Assembly (NCBI RefSeq): GCF_002929805.1
Contig: NZ_PJJM01000102.1
Location: 108,951-172,950, forward strand
DNA: 64,000 bases
Direction of reading: 5' to 3'
Origin: Cryobacterium sp. Y50
Lineage (GTDB): Bacteria; Actinomycetota; Actinomycetes; Actinomycetales; Microbacteriaceae
Shown: positions 8,115-16,773 of the stretch, one piece after another
How positions within the stretch are numbered: the first letter of the stretch is position 1
Layout of the letters: every line of letters begins with the position of its first letter
Notes under the pieces: model-generated
Databases searched by the model: none
What the model saw: the letters and a program-made list of their open reading frames with translations, nothing else
What the model was told of the DNA's origin: nothing
Made by a program: the position numbers and the translations under genes

Positions 8115-9863
8115 TTATTCTTTCGAGCGACGGCCCCATCGGGGGCGACGGGCCGGATCGTCGATCAGCGCAGCCTCGATGTGGCCGTCGACCTGATCGC
8201 CGAAGTGGTCGTCGAAGTTCTCCTCGAGGTGCGCGGTCACCGTCTTGCCGATGCGGCGGGCCATCTCCTCACGACGCTGACGCCGTTCGGCACTGACCAG
8301 AACCTCGTGTTCGACGCGGAACGCTTTGTAGGTGGCAATACACATACCGATCATGACGATGCTGACCGGTATCGCGGTCAGAATTGCGCCGGTTTGCAAG
8401 GCAGCGAGCCCGCCGGCCAGCAGCAGGGCGATCGCGACGATTCCGCCGAGGCTCGCCCACATGATGCGGCTCCACTTGGGCGGGTTAGTGTCGCCGCCCG
8501 AGGCGAGCATGTCGATCACGAGCGAACCAGAGTCGGCCGAGGTGATGAAGAAGATCGCCACCACGATGACCGCGATAACCGAGAGGATGCCGCCAAGCGG
8601 TAGCTGGCCGAGGAAGTTGAACAGCACGTTCTCGGAGATGATGCCGACAGCTGGGTCGAAGAGCCCTCCGCCGTCGCCCTCCCAGGCGAGGCGGATGGCG
8701 CTGCCGCCCATAACGGCGAACCAGACGAAGGTGACTAGGGTAGGCACGAGCAGCACGCCGGCGATGAACTCACGCACGGTACGGCCGCGCGAAATGCGTG
8801 CGATGAAAACACCGACGAACGGCGCCCAGGAGATCCACCAGCCCCAGTAGAAGATTGTCCAGGCGCCCTGCCAGTCGATTCCCGCCTGGCCGGTGAAAGA
8901 ACCGGCGTCGAAGGTGAGGCCGACGACGTTTTGAAAATACCCGCCGATGGACTCGACGAGTAGGCGGAACAGGTAGAGCGTGGGGCCGAGGGCCAGTACA
9001 GCGATCAGCAGCAGCCCGGCCATACCGAGGTTGATATTAGAGAGCCACTTGATGCCCTTGCCGACTCCACTCACCACGGAGACGGTGGCGATGGCGATGA
9101 TGACGATGATGAGCACGACGAGGAGGGTGTTGTTGACGTCTCCCACGACGCCGAGGTAGCTCAGGCCGGCCGCAATCTGCTTGACCCCGAGTCCGAGTGA
9201 GGTAGCCACGCCGAACAGAGTTCCGACGATGGCGATGACGTCGATGGCGTCACCGAGGCGGCCCTTGACCCGGTCCCCGAGCAGCGGCTCCAGCGCCCAA
9301 CGGATGGATACCGGGCGTCCCTTGCGGTGGATGGAGTAGGCGAGAGCGAGCCCGACAACGGCGTAGATGGCCCAGGCATGAAAGCCCCAGTGCAAAAAGG
9401 TCTGCGACATGGCAGCCGCAGCCAGCTCCCGCGAGTCTCCGGTCACGCCCGGCTTGGGGTCGGTGAAGAACGTGAGGGGCTCAGCCGCTCCCCAGAAGAC
9501 GAGGCCGATACCCATGCCAGCGGCGAAGAGCATCGCAAACCAGCTCATGATGCCAAATTCCGGCTTGTCGTCATCCTGCCCGAGCTTGATGTCGCCGAAA
9601 CGGCTCGCGCCCATCCAAATGGCGAATACCACGAAGGCGGCCACAATGACCATGTAGTACGGTCCGAGACCGGCGACGACCCAACCCTGCAGCAGGGCAA
9701 GCACGCTGCCGGTGCGTACCGGGAAGGCGATGGCGACGATCACGACGGCCAGAATGATTCCGAGAGCCGGATAAAACACTCGAGGTGCCGGAATAACAAA
9801 TCGTCGGGGTCGATGGGGGCTGATTTTCGGCGTTTTCGCCGGTACGTCGGGTAGTGCACTCAC
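8115..9863 (-). CDS. BCCT family betaine/choline/carnitine transporter
   Basis: A 582-residue permease with 12 predicted helices. BCCT hallmarks are the glycine-rich helix MLFAAGMGIGLVFWGAAEP, the FLHWGFHAWAIYA block, and the signature segment FYWGWWISWAPFVGVFIARISRG. The family imports compatible solutes or precursors by sodium symport. I chose the GTG at 9863 because GAGAAGG lies 6 nt upstream; the open frame before it looks non-coding. The C-terminal 90 residues are charged and cytoplasmic, as in osmosensing members. The gene is convergent with emfourin. Confidence 0.9.
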   Translation of the reverse strand: MSALPDVPAKTPKISPHRPRRFVIPAPRVFYPALGIILAVVIVAIAFPVRTGSVLALLQGWVVAGLGPYYMVIVAAFVVFAIWMGASRFGDIKLGQDDDKPEFGIMSWFAMLFAAGMGIGLVFWGAAEPLTFFTDPKPGVTGDSRELAAAAMSQTFLHWGFHAWAIYAVVGLALAYSIHRKGRPVSIRWALEPLLGDRVKGRLGDAIDVIAIVGTLFGVATSLGLGVKQIAAGLSYLGVVGDVNNTLLVVLIIVIIAIATVSVVSGVGKGIKWLSNINLGMAGLLLIAVLALGPTLYLFRLLVESIGGYFQNVVGLTFDAGSFTGQAGIDWQGAWTIFYWGWWISWAPFVGVFIARISRGRTVREFIAGVLLVPTLVTFVWFAVMGGSAIRLAWEGDGGGLFDPAVGIISENVLFNFLGQLPLGGILSVIAVIVVAIFFITSADSGSLVIDMLASGGDTNPPKWSRIMWASLGGIVAIALLLAGGLAALQTGAILTAIPVSIVMIGMCIATYKAFRVEHEVLVSAERRQRREEMARRIGKTVTAHLEENFDDHFGDQVDGHIEAALIDDPARRPRWGRRSKE

Positions 9864-10062
9864 GGTGAACCTTCTCAAAGAATAGATTGTGCCGCACGAT
9901 AGAAACCGTTGCTGCGCCGCCAGGTAGGTACCCCGCTGGGCAAAATTCCAGCTTACCGGTAAAGCGTGCCGCAAAGGGGGGAGCAGGAGATTTTCTCAGG
10001 GACAGGCCGACTTTTACCGTTGTACCCCTCGATCTGAGCGCCGGACCGTGTGACTATAGACC

Positions 10063-10506
10063 ATGACCAACGACGATGTCGACGCCACCCACAACCCCGT
10101 GCACAGCCTCACGGAAGACGAGTGCTGGGATGCACTGCTCTCGGCGAGCCTGGGCCGCCTCGCTGTCGCCATCGGCGGCGTTGCCGACATTTTTCCAGTG
10201 AATTTCGTCGCGGCCGATCGTCGACTGCTATTTCGCACGGCGGCCGGCACCAAACTTTTGGAACTGACCGTGAACCACACGGTGGCCTTTGAAACGGATG
10301 GCGTGGGTCGCGACGAAGCATGGAGCGTCGTCGTGCACGGAACGGCACGGGCGCTCGAGTCCCAGCGTGCGATTGACGCGGCCGCCACCCTGCTGCTTCG
10401 GCCCCTGATTCCCACGGTCAAGCCGACCTTCGTCGAAATCGTGCCCACCACGATCACCGGGCGGCGGTTCACACTCGGCCCGGAACCCACAACGGCGCTG
10501 ATGTAG
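10063..10506 (+). CDS. Pyridoxamine 5'-phosphate oxidase family flavin protein
   Basis: A 147-residue protein of the split-barrel FMN-binding fold. LTEDECWDALLSASLGRLAVAIGG, PVNFVAADRRLLFRTAAGTKL and WSVVVHGTARAL follow the usual order of this small family, in which actinobacterial members often bind FMN, F420 or haem. The exact reaction is unknown. There is no Shine-Dalgarno before the ATG; a GACTAT/TATAGA stretch 2-5 nt upstream suggests a leaderless start. It stands 199 nt from the divergent BCCT gene. Confidence 0.8.
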   Translation: MTNDDVDATHNPVHSLTEDECWDALLSASLGRLAVAIGGVADIFPVNFVAADRRLLFRTAAGTKLLELTVNHTVAFETDGVGRDEAWSVVVHGTARALESQRAIDAAATLLLRPLIPTVKPTFVEIVPTTITGRRFTLGPEPTTALM

Positions 10507-10574
10507 AACCGGTGGCCGGGCGCAGTACCGTTGAGGTGCGCCCTTTGTCATCCAACCGGGGGAACAGGAGTGCC

Positions 10575-10829
10575 GTGCCCGCCATGCTCAACCTGACCGT
10601 GCATGTAAAGCCGGGCAGCCGCAAGGGCCCTCTCGTGGTCGACGATGCCGAGAGCACTCCGGAACACGCCTCCGTGACGGTCTTTCTGCAGCAGCGCGCG
10701 GTGGAGGGCGCTGCCAACGATGCCCTGGTCGCGCTGCTGGCCAAGCATTTCAAGGTGCCCAAGCGTGATGTGAGCATCATTCGCGGTCACACCTCCAAGA
10801 TCAAGCATTTGCGCATCGACCGGTCGTAG
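10575..10829 (+). CDS. DUF167 (YggU-like) protein
   Basis: About 84 residues. LTVHVKPGSRKG, the VFLQQRAVEGAANDALVALLAKHF block and the end IIRGHTSKIKHLRID are the complete DUF167 pattern; the family is a small alpha/beta protein of unknown role. The GTG at 10575 is four bases after CAGGAG; an ATG at 10584 (MLNLTV) is the alternative and leaves a slightly long spacing. It follows the FMN protein by about 70 nt and ends at a bidirectional-looking stem-loop. Confidence 0.85.
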   Translation: MPAMLNLTVHVKPGSRKGPLVVDDAESTPEHASVTVFLQQRAVEGAANDALVALLAKHFKVPKRDVSIIRGHTSKIKHLRIDRS

Positions 10830-10838
10830 CCCGGCAGA

Positions 10839-10877
10839 CGAAACGGGACGCGACTGCAGCAGCCACCTCCCGTTTCG
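10839..10877. terminator. Stem-loop between convergent genes
   Basis: Perfect 10-bp arms CGAAACGGGA and TCCCGTTTCG flank a 19-nt loop, between the stop codons of the DUF167 gene and the FKBP gene. The position and symmetry suit a terminator serving both directions. Confidence 0.7.
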
Positions 10878-10896
10878 GTTCGTTCTCAGTGGGGCT

Positions 10897-11268
10897 TTAG
10901 CTAACGCCGAGCAGGTCGATAATGAAGATCAGGGTCTGGCCGGAAAGACGGTGGCCCGAGCCGGCCGGACCGTAGGCGAGATGCGGGGGCACAACAAGCT
11001 TGCGACGCCCGCCGACCTTCATGCCGGGGATACCTTCCTGCCAGCCCGCAATGAGCGAGCGCAACGGAAAGTTGATCGACTGGCCGCGGCTCCAGGACGA
11101 GTCGAACTCGTCGCCGGACTCAAACTCAACACCGAGATAATGCACGTCGACGGTCGCGCCGGCAGCTGCTTCAGCGCCGTCCCCGACAACGATATCGGTG
11201 ACCTCAAGTTGCTTGGGCGCAGCGCCCTCTGGAAAGTCGATTTCGGGCTTGGAGTTCATATCAGTCAT
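10897..11268 (-). CDS. FKBP-type peptidyl-prolyl isomerase
   Basis: A 123-residue single-domain FKBP. After a short lead (MTDMNSKPEIDFPEG) come VDVHYLGVEFESGDEFDSSW, FPLRSLIAGWQEGIPGMKVGGRR and the end GQTLIFIIDLLGV, which line the proline-binding pocket. The enzyme catalyses cis-trans isomerisation of proline peptide bonds in the cytoplasm. The ATG at 11268 was chosen because family members begin with this MTD..KPEIDFP segment; an ATG three codons later is possible. The gene is monocistronic. Confidence 0.93.
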   Translation of the reverse strand: MTDMNSKPEIDFPEGAAPKQLEVTDIVVGDGAEAAAGATVDVHYLGVEFESGDEFDSSWSRGQSINFPLRSLIAGWQEGIPGMKVGGRRKLVVPPHLAYGPAGSGHRLSGQTLIFIIDLLGVS

Positions 11269-11455
11269 GTACCCATCCAACCGGATCTTGCGCCCGATTG
11301 CACACCGGCGAGATCCAAAAAAATAATGCTTGCATCCACGGCGCCGCGGGTGCACTCTAGTCGTACACCAACTCGTCGCATCGGTAGAGTCGTCGGCATT
11401 GCCACACCACCGAAGCGGCGAGTTTCTGTAGGTGCGGACCGTCCGACCCCGTCTG

Positions 11456-12685
11456 TCACGGCTGCGTCGCTGCCCCGGGAGGCTGCTGGCCCAACACCGC
11501 GGCCCGGTGACTCATGAGCAACCCGAGCAGGAGTGCCTCGCGGGCGTGCAGCGCCGGGGTTCCCTGGCCGCGAACGAGGCGGTCGCGAACAAAGGCGAGG
11601 CGGGTCGCATCCGCTATGAAATGGCGCATGGCCAGCTGGCGCGAGCGCGTTTGACGGGCGCCCCAGGCCAGCGCCTGACGCCGCCCGGCCCCAGTGCCGA
11701 GCATGGAAACCTCGACCGCGGTAAACCAGCCGGCCTGCGAATATTCGTGCAACCGTCGCAGGGTGATGCGCGCCTCCTGACGGCGAAAAAATACCACGAC
11801 GAGAATAGCGACGATGAACAGCGGCACCTGCACGACGACGTAGTAGATCAGAACGGATGCGTCACCGGCCAGCACAAAGGTGGCACCGTTCCAGAGCGCG
11901 TGCAGGCCGATTGCCGGCATAAGGCCGAGCAGAAAGAATCCGAACGCCCCACTCTTCGAGGCGCCGCGCCGGGCCGCCAAGCCCAGGGCCAGTCCGGTAC
12001 AGATAGTGAAGGTGACGTGCGCGAACGGTGAGAAGACACCGCGCAGCAAGAACGTAACGCCCAAGTTTTGCGCGCCGCCATCGGCCAGGGCCAGGCCGAA
12101 GTACTGAATATTCTCGGAGAACGCGAAGCCGGCGGCGATGGTTGCGGCATAGACGACGCCATCGAGCGGTCCATCAAAATGCCGGCGCACCGCCCAGAAC
12201 AAGACCAGAACACCGAATCCTTTGGCGATTTCCTCGACTACGGGCGCCTGAATAACAGAGGATGCGAAATCACTCCCGGCGAGTGCCCCCGAACTGGCCG
12301 CAATCGTGATCTGCACCCCGAGGTCGAAGACGAGTGCGCTCACGATGGAGATGCCAGCGCCCCAGAGCAAGGCGAAGATGAGCGCCGGGCGCGGCTCCGG
12401 ATCCCAGCGATCGATCCAGCGCACCGCCAGTAGCACGACTGCGAGCGGCAGCAGCGCCAGGATCAGTCCAAGCAGCAGCGCCCCGGTGCCGAGGAACGTG
12501 GTCAGATACAAAATAACGGCCAGCAAGGCCAGCCCGGCGAGCACGATTCCGACAACGCCGAGCACGATCGCACCGGCGCGCGAGGGGCGCACCGCCCGGC
12601 GCCAGACGGGTTGCACGGGGGTCGGGCTCGGCTGCACGGGAAGGCGCTCGGGGGACGGCTGGCCCGGCGGCTGGTCGAGACTCAT
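11456..12685 (-). CDS. PrsW-family intramembrane protease
   Basis: A 409-residue membrane protein with a Pro-rich cytoplasmic N-terminus (QPPGQPSPERLPVQPSP) and eight or nine helices. The family's active-site blocks are present: VVEEIAKGF (EExxK), AGFAFSENIQYF and GLHALWNG. PrsW cleaves an anti-sigma factor in Bacillus; the substrate here is unknown. The start is supported by TATTCT 6 nt before the ATG (12692-12697) and no Shine-Dalgarno. The C-terminal 130 residues are soluble and Arg/Ala-rich, longer than in Bacillus PrsW. Confidence 0.88.
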   Translation of the reverse strand: MSLDQPPGQPSPERLPVQPSPTPVQPVWRRAVRPSRAGAIVLGVVGIVLAGLALLAVILYLTTFLGTGALLLGLILALLPLAVVLLAVRWIDRWDPEPRPALIFALLWGAGISIVSALVFDLGVQITIAASSGALAGSDFASSVIQAPVVEEIAKGFGVLVLFWAVRRHFDGPLDGVVYAATIAAGFAFSENIQYFGLALADGGAQNLGVTFLLRGVFSPFAHVTFTICTGLALGLAARRGASKSGAFGFFLLGLMPAIGLHALWNGATFVLAGDASVLIYYVVVQVPLFIVAILVVVFFRRQEARITLRRLHEYSQAGWFTAVEVSMLGTGAGRRQALAWGARQTRSRQLAMRHFIADATRLAFVRDRLVRGQGTPALHAREALLLGLLMSHRAAVLGQQPPGAATQP

Positions 12686-12718
12686 TATTTGAGAATACCG
12701 GGCCAACCCCGCCAGTGC

Positions 12719-14110
12719 TCAGGCGTCGAACATGGTGCCGGCGTTGAGTATGCCCAGCGGATCGAACACCGCCTTGAGCTGGCGCTGCAGGTCCAGGCTA
12801 CGGTCGCCGATCTCATCGCGCAGCCACCGGCGCTTGAGTACGCCGACACCGTGTTCACCCGTGAGGGTGCCGCCCAACGCGAGCGCTGCCCGGAACATTT
12901 CGTCGGCCGCCGCCCAGATCTCGTCGGGCACCGGCGCATCCGCCGCCTGACCGGGTTGGCGCTCTATCACGAAATTGGGGTGCAGGTTTCCATCGCCGGC
13001 GTGGGCGACCGTGGGAATGGGAATTCCGGTGCGGGCACTAATGCCGGCGATCGCGGCGAACATCTCGGCCATGCGCGAGCGCGGCACCGACACGTCTTCA
13101 ATGAGAACCTGACCCAGCTGCTCGAGGGCCGGGTGCATGGCGCGGCGGATGGCGAGCAGGCGTTCGCCGGAAGCGGCGTCCGTTGAGAGGGTAGCCTCGC
13201 CGCCGGCGGTGCGCAGCACGATGAGGGCTTGCTCGGCTTCGGCGAGCGCGGCCGGCCCATCGGTCTGCACGAGCAGAAATGCGCCGCGGCCCAGCGGCAA
13301 CCCGGCCGATCCGGCCGGGCCCAGGTAGGTCGCGACGTGAGCGAGGGCGACCGGGTCGATCAGTTCCATCACGGCGGGGCGGATGCGCGCGGCCGTGATG
13401 GCAGCGCTCGCTGCAGCCGCCGCGGTGACAGTCTCAAAGACCGCGCCGATGGTCGCGACCGTGCCCGTGGTCAACGCGCGCACCCGCACCGTCGCCTCGA
13501 CGATGACGCCGAGGGTTCCCTCCGAGCCGGTCAGAAGTGCGGTGAGATCGTAGCCGGTGACGCCTTTGATGGTGCGGTGGCCGGTGCGCAGCAGACTGCC
13601 GTCGGCGAGCACGACGGTGAGGCCGAGCACGGCCTCCCGGGTGACGCCGTACTTGGCGCAGAGCAGCCCGCCGGCGTTCGTGGCGATGTTGCCGCCGACC
13701 GTAGAAATGGCCTTGCTCGCCGGATCGGGTGCAAACCAGAGCTTCTGTTCGGCCAGCACGTCGTTGAGCTGCTGGTTGATCACGCCGGCTTCTACGACGG
13801 CGAGTTCGTCGTCGGCATTGATTTCGAGGATGCGGTTCAGGCCGGCCACGCTCAGCACGATCGAGCCGTCGGTGCCGCAGGCTCCCCCGGACAGGCCTGT
13901 GCCAGCCCCACGGGTCACCACCGGCACCCGAAATTCCGTTGCGATGCGCAGCACCGCCTGCACCTGATCCACTGCGGTGGCGTGAACTACGGCGAGCGGT
14001 GTGCCGTCGGCGACCCAGCCGGACTTGTCGGTGCGGCTGGCCGTAAGGTCAATCGGGTCGATGCCGACGATGTCGCCAAGCTCGGTCTGGAGGCGCGTCA
14101 GTGCGTTCAT
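12719..14110 (-). CDS. FAD-binding oxidase, GlcD/D-lactate dehydrogenase type
   Basis: A 463-residue flavoenzyme. The PCMH FAD-binding half has VTRGAGTGLSGGACGTDGSI and STVGGNIATNAGGLLCAKYG; the C-terminal half has AHAGDGNLHPNF and ALGGTLTGEHGVGVLKR, which hold the substrate-binding and metal-site histidines of the GlcD/LDHD family. It should oxidise a 2-hydroxy acid such as glycolate or D-lactate. GlcE and GlcF partners are absent nearby. A TAGGCT hexamer lies 6 nt before the ATG. Divergent from the Ada-AlkA gene. Confidence 0.88.
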   Translation of the reverse strand: MNALTRLQTELGDIVGIDPIDLTASRTDKSGWVADGTPLAVVHATAVDQVQAVLRIATEFRVPVVTRGAGTGLSGGACGTDGSIVLSVAGLNRILEINADDELAVVEAGVINQQLNDVLAEQKLWFAPDPASKAISTVGGNIATNAGGLLCAKYGVTREAVLGLTVVLADGSLLRTGHRTIKGVTGYDLTALLTGSEGTLGVIVEATVRVRALTTGTVATIGAVFETVTAAAAASAAITAARIRPAVMELIDPVALAHVATYLGPAGSAGLPLGRGAFLLVQTDGPAALAEAEQALIVLRTAGGEATLSTDAASGERLLAIRRAMHPALEQLGQVLIEDVSVPRSRMAEMFAAIAGISARTGIPIPTVAHAGDGNLHPNFVIERQPGQAADAPVPDEIWAAADEMFRAALALGGTLTGEHGVGVLKRRWLRDEIGDRSLDLQRQLKAVFDPLGILNAGTMFDA

Positions 14111-14184
14111 CCGTTCAGCCTATCGAGCCGCACGATGTCTGATTTTCGCTACCGGTGTGTACGCGGGCGTGGCAGGCTGAAAGG

Positions 14185-15738
14185 ATGAACCGCTTAACTG
14201 CCGCCGCCGACCCGCCAATGGCCGACCAGGTCTTCGCCGAGCGCTACCGGGCCATGTCCTCGCGCGATGCCCGGTTCGATGGCCAGTTCATCACCGGCGT
14301 GCACACGACCGGCATCTACTGCCGGCCGAGCTGCCCGGCCACGACTCCCAAGCCCGGCAATGTGTCGTTCTACCTCACCACTGCGGCCGCGCACGAAGCC
14401 GGCCTGCGGGCCTGCAAACGCTGCCTGCCCGACGCCGTGCCCGGCTCACCGGCCTGGAACATGCGTGACGATCTCGCTGCCCGGGCGATGCGGCTGATCT
14501 CGGACGGCATCGTGGAGCGGAACGGCGTGCCGGGGCTCGCGGCCAGCCTCGGCTACACTTGCCGGCACGTGACCCGGGTGCTGGTCGCCGAGCTCGGTGC
14601 CGGACCGCTCGCCCTGGCCCGCGCGCACCGCGCCCAGACTGCCCGGCTGCTGCTGCTGAACACGGAACTGTCGATCACCGACGTCGCGTTCGCAGCCGGT
14701 TTTGGCAGCGTACGCCAGTTCAACGACACCGTCGCCGCCGTCTACGCGCGCACCCCCTCCGAGGTGCGGGCGGCTCGGCTGGGCAGGCCAGGGCCGCTCC
14801 CCCACGAGGACCAGGCCGAGACCAAAATTCTGCTCCAGCTTCCCGCCCGGGCGCCGTTCGACGGTGCCAGTGTGCTGCGCTTTCTCGCTACCAGAGCCCT
14901 GCCCGGCGTCGAGTCGGCCACCGATTCCAGCTACACGCGCACCGTGCGCCTGCCGCATGGCACGGGCGTGGTAGAGGTGACCCGGTCGGGAACGGATGCT
15001 GCCCCCGCAGTTTCCTGCAACATCCGTTTGTCGCATCTCGCCGACCTTGCACCGCTGGTCAGCCGAGTGCGGCGCCTGTTCGACCTCGACGCTGACGCGC
15101 AGGCGATCGACGCCCAGCTCGCCGCCGATCCCGCGCTCGCCGACTCGGTCGCCCAGACGCCCGGCCTGCGCGTACCAGGCAGCATGGACGCCGAGGAGAC
15201 CCTGTTTCGGGCGCTGATCGGTCAGCAGGTGTCGGTCGCGGGCGCGCGCACGGCGCTCGCCCGGCTGGCCGACGCGGTTGGCGAGCGAATGCCGGGGCCG
15301 AGCGGCGATCAGTGCCTGCTTTTTCCGACGGCGGCGCAGATCGCGGCCGGCGGGCGGGCGGTGCTGCGTGGGCCTGGCGCCCGGATCAATACGATTCTGC
15401 ACGTAGCCGAACTGCTGGCATCGGGCGAACTCGCGCTCTCGTTCGGGCAGACCCGGGCCGAGCTTGAGGTGAGTTTGATGGCGTTGCCGGGCATCGGACC
15501 ATGGACGGCCGGGTACGTGGCAATGCGGGTGCTCGGCAGCCCGGACATTTTGTTGACCAGCGACCTGGCCCTGCGGCAGGGCGCCGGCCGGCTCGGCCTG
15601 CCGGTCGCCCCAAGCTCACTCGCGGCCCGGGGCACCGGCTGGGCACCGTGGCGCAGCTACGCGGGAATGCACCTGTGGCGGGCAGCCGCTCTCCCGAAAT
15701 CGCCCATTTCCCCCGTTTCCTCCAAGCGGATCGGATGA
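14185..15738 (+). CDS. Ada-type regulator fused to AlkA DNA glycosylase
   Basis: A 517-residue fusion for alkylation repair. Residues about 10-80 are the Ada zinc/methyl-acceptor domain with YCRPSC and CKRC, the four cysteines. Residues about 90-190 hold two AraC-type helix-turn-helix units ending in GFGSVRQFNDTV. Residues about 210-300 match the AlkA N-terminal domain, and 330-500 the HhH-GPD glycosylase core with ALIGQQVSVAGARTALARL and LMALPGIGPWTAGYVAMR, including the catalytic Asp region. It would sense methyl phosphotriesters and excise 3-methyladenine. A gene of this fused type is common in actinobacteria. The ATG at 14185 follows GAAAGG. Confidence 0.93.
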   Translation: MNRLTAAADPPMADQVFAERYRAMSSRDARFDGQFITGVHTTGIYCRPSCPATTPKPGNVSFYLTTAAAHEAGLRACKRCLPDAVPGSPAWNMRDDLAARAMRLISDGIVERNGVPGLAASLGYTCRHVTRVLVAELGAGPLALARAHRAQTARLLLLNTELSITDVAFAAGFGSVRQFNDTVAAVYARTPSEVRAARLGRPGPLPHEDQAETKILLQLPARAPFDGASVLRFLATRALPGVESATDSSYTRTVRLPHGTGVVEVTRSGTDAAPAVSCNIRLSHLADLAPLVSRVRRLFDLDADAQAIDAQLAADPALADSVAQTPGLRVPGSMDAEETLFRALIGQQVSVAGARTALARLADAVGERMPGPSGDQCLLFPTAAQIAAGGRAVLRGPGARINTILHVAELLASGELALSFGQTRAELEVSLMALPGIGPWTAGYVAMRVLGSPDILLTSDLALRQGAGRLGLPVAPSSLAARGTGWAPWRSYAGMHLWRAAALPKSPISPVSSKRIG

Positions 15739-15791
15739 GGGTTGGAGTACCCCACAGGGTGGGCCGCCGCCCGGGCCGCTAGCCTAGAAGA

Positions 15792-16667
15792 GTGAAATTT
15801 GCGCATCTCAGAGTTGACGGCCATTCCATTCCTCGATTGGCCGTGGTCTTTGACGACGCGGCTCTGTTTCTCGACAACGTCATGGACGACGCGCCGCGAG
15901 ACCTGCAAGACCTGCTGGAACGCGGCGATGCCGGCTACGAGCACGTGCGCGCGATCAGCCTCGACGCGGTTTCCAACGGGGCAGTGCTGACCCCGGTTGA
16001 CGAGCTGCGACATTCCTCCGCGGTGCTGCGCCCGCCGCAGATCATCGCCATCGGCGCCAACTACGCCGCGCACTCCTCTGAGCTGAGCCTGCGCCTCGAA
16101 ACCGCAGCGACCGTGTTTTCGCTCTGGCCCAACTCGCTCACCGGGCACGGCTCGACCGTCATCTGGCCGCGCGACCTGACCAAACAGGTCGATTACGAGG
16201 CGGAACTCGGCGTGATCATCGGCCGTCCGGCCCGCAACGTGACGGTCGCCAAGGCCCTCGATTACGTCTTCGGCTACACCGTCGTGAACGATATCACCGC
16301 ACGCGACCTGCAATTCTCGGAGGCGCAGTGGTCGCGCTGCAAGTCCTTCGACGGCTTCACCCCGACCGGCCCGCTCGTCGTCACGGCCGACGAGATCGGT
16401 GACCCGCAGGACCTCTGGCTGACCACCCACGTTGACGGCCGTATCCTGCAAGATGCCTCGAGCGCCGACATGGTGCGCACCGTCGCCGAGATCATCTCTT
16501 ACCTGTCGAAGACCTCGACCCTGCTGCCGGGCACGCTCATCTCCACCGGCAGCCCGGGCGGCGCCGGGTACAGCCGCAAGCCCCCCATTTTTCTGCGCGA
16601 CGGCTCGACCGTAACCATTTCGATCGACAAGATCGGCATGCTCACGACGCACTGCCGCGAAATCTAG
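15792..16667 (+). CDS. Fumarylacetoacetate hydrolase family protein
   Basis: A 291-residue FAH-fold enzyme. IIAIGANYAAHSSE, the acidic metal site in VDYEAELGVIIG, GYTVVNDITARDLQ, KSFDGFTPTGP and LISTGSPGGAGYSRKPP are the standard blocks. The family hydrolyses or decarboxylates beta-diketo or oxo acids with Mg2+; the substrate is not evident. The start is a GTG at 15792 with TAGCCT 6 nt upstream, a leaderless arrangement. It ends before a strong stem-loop. No pathway partner lies beside it. Confidence 0.88.
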   Translation: MKFAHLRVDGHSIPRLAVVFDDAALFLDNVMDDAPRDLQDLLERGDAGYEHVRAISLDAVSNGAVLTPVDELRHSSAVLRPPQIIAIGANYAAHSSELSLRLETAATVFSLWPNSLTGHGSTVIWPRDLTKQVDYEAELGVIIGRPARNVTVAKALDYVFGYTVVNDITARDLQFSEAQWSRCKSFDGFTPTGPLVVTADEIGDPQDLWLTTHVDGRILQDASSADMVRTVAEIISYLSKTSTLLPGTLISTGSPGGAGYSRKPPIFLRDGSTVTISIDKIGMLTTHCREI

Positions 16668-16692
16668 CGGCAGATCCAGGCGGCCGATTGAC

Positions 16693-16726
16693 CTGTTCGG
16701 CCGCATCCGCTGGTGCAGCCGAACAG
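16693..16726. terminator. Stem-loop between convergent genes
   Basis: Perfect 9-bp arms CTGTTCGGC and GCCGAACAG around a 16-nt loop, located between the stop codons of the FAH-family gene and the permease gene. It can serve both strands. Confidence 0.7.
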
Positions 16727-16773
16727 AATCACGTATCGAGAAAGCGGATGCCGCCGACCTACCCGATCCTGCG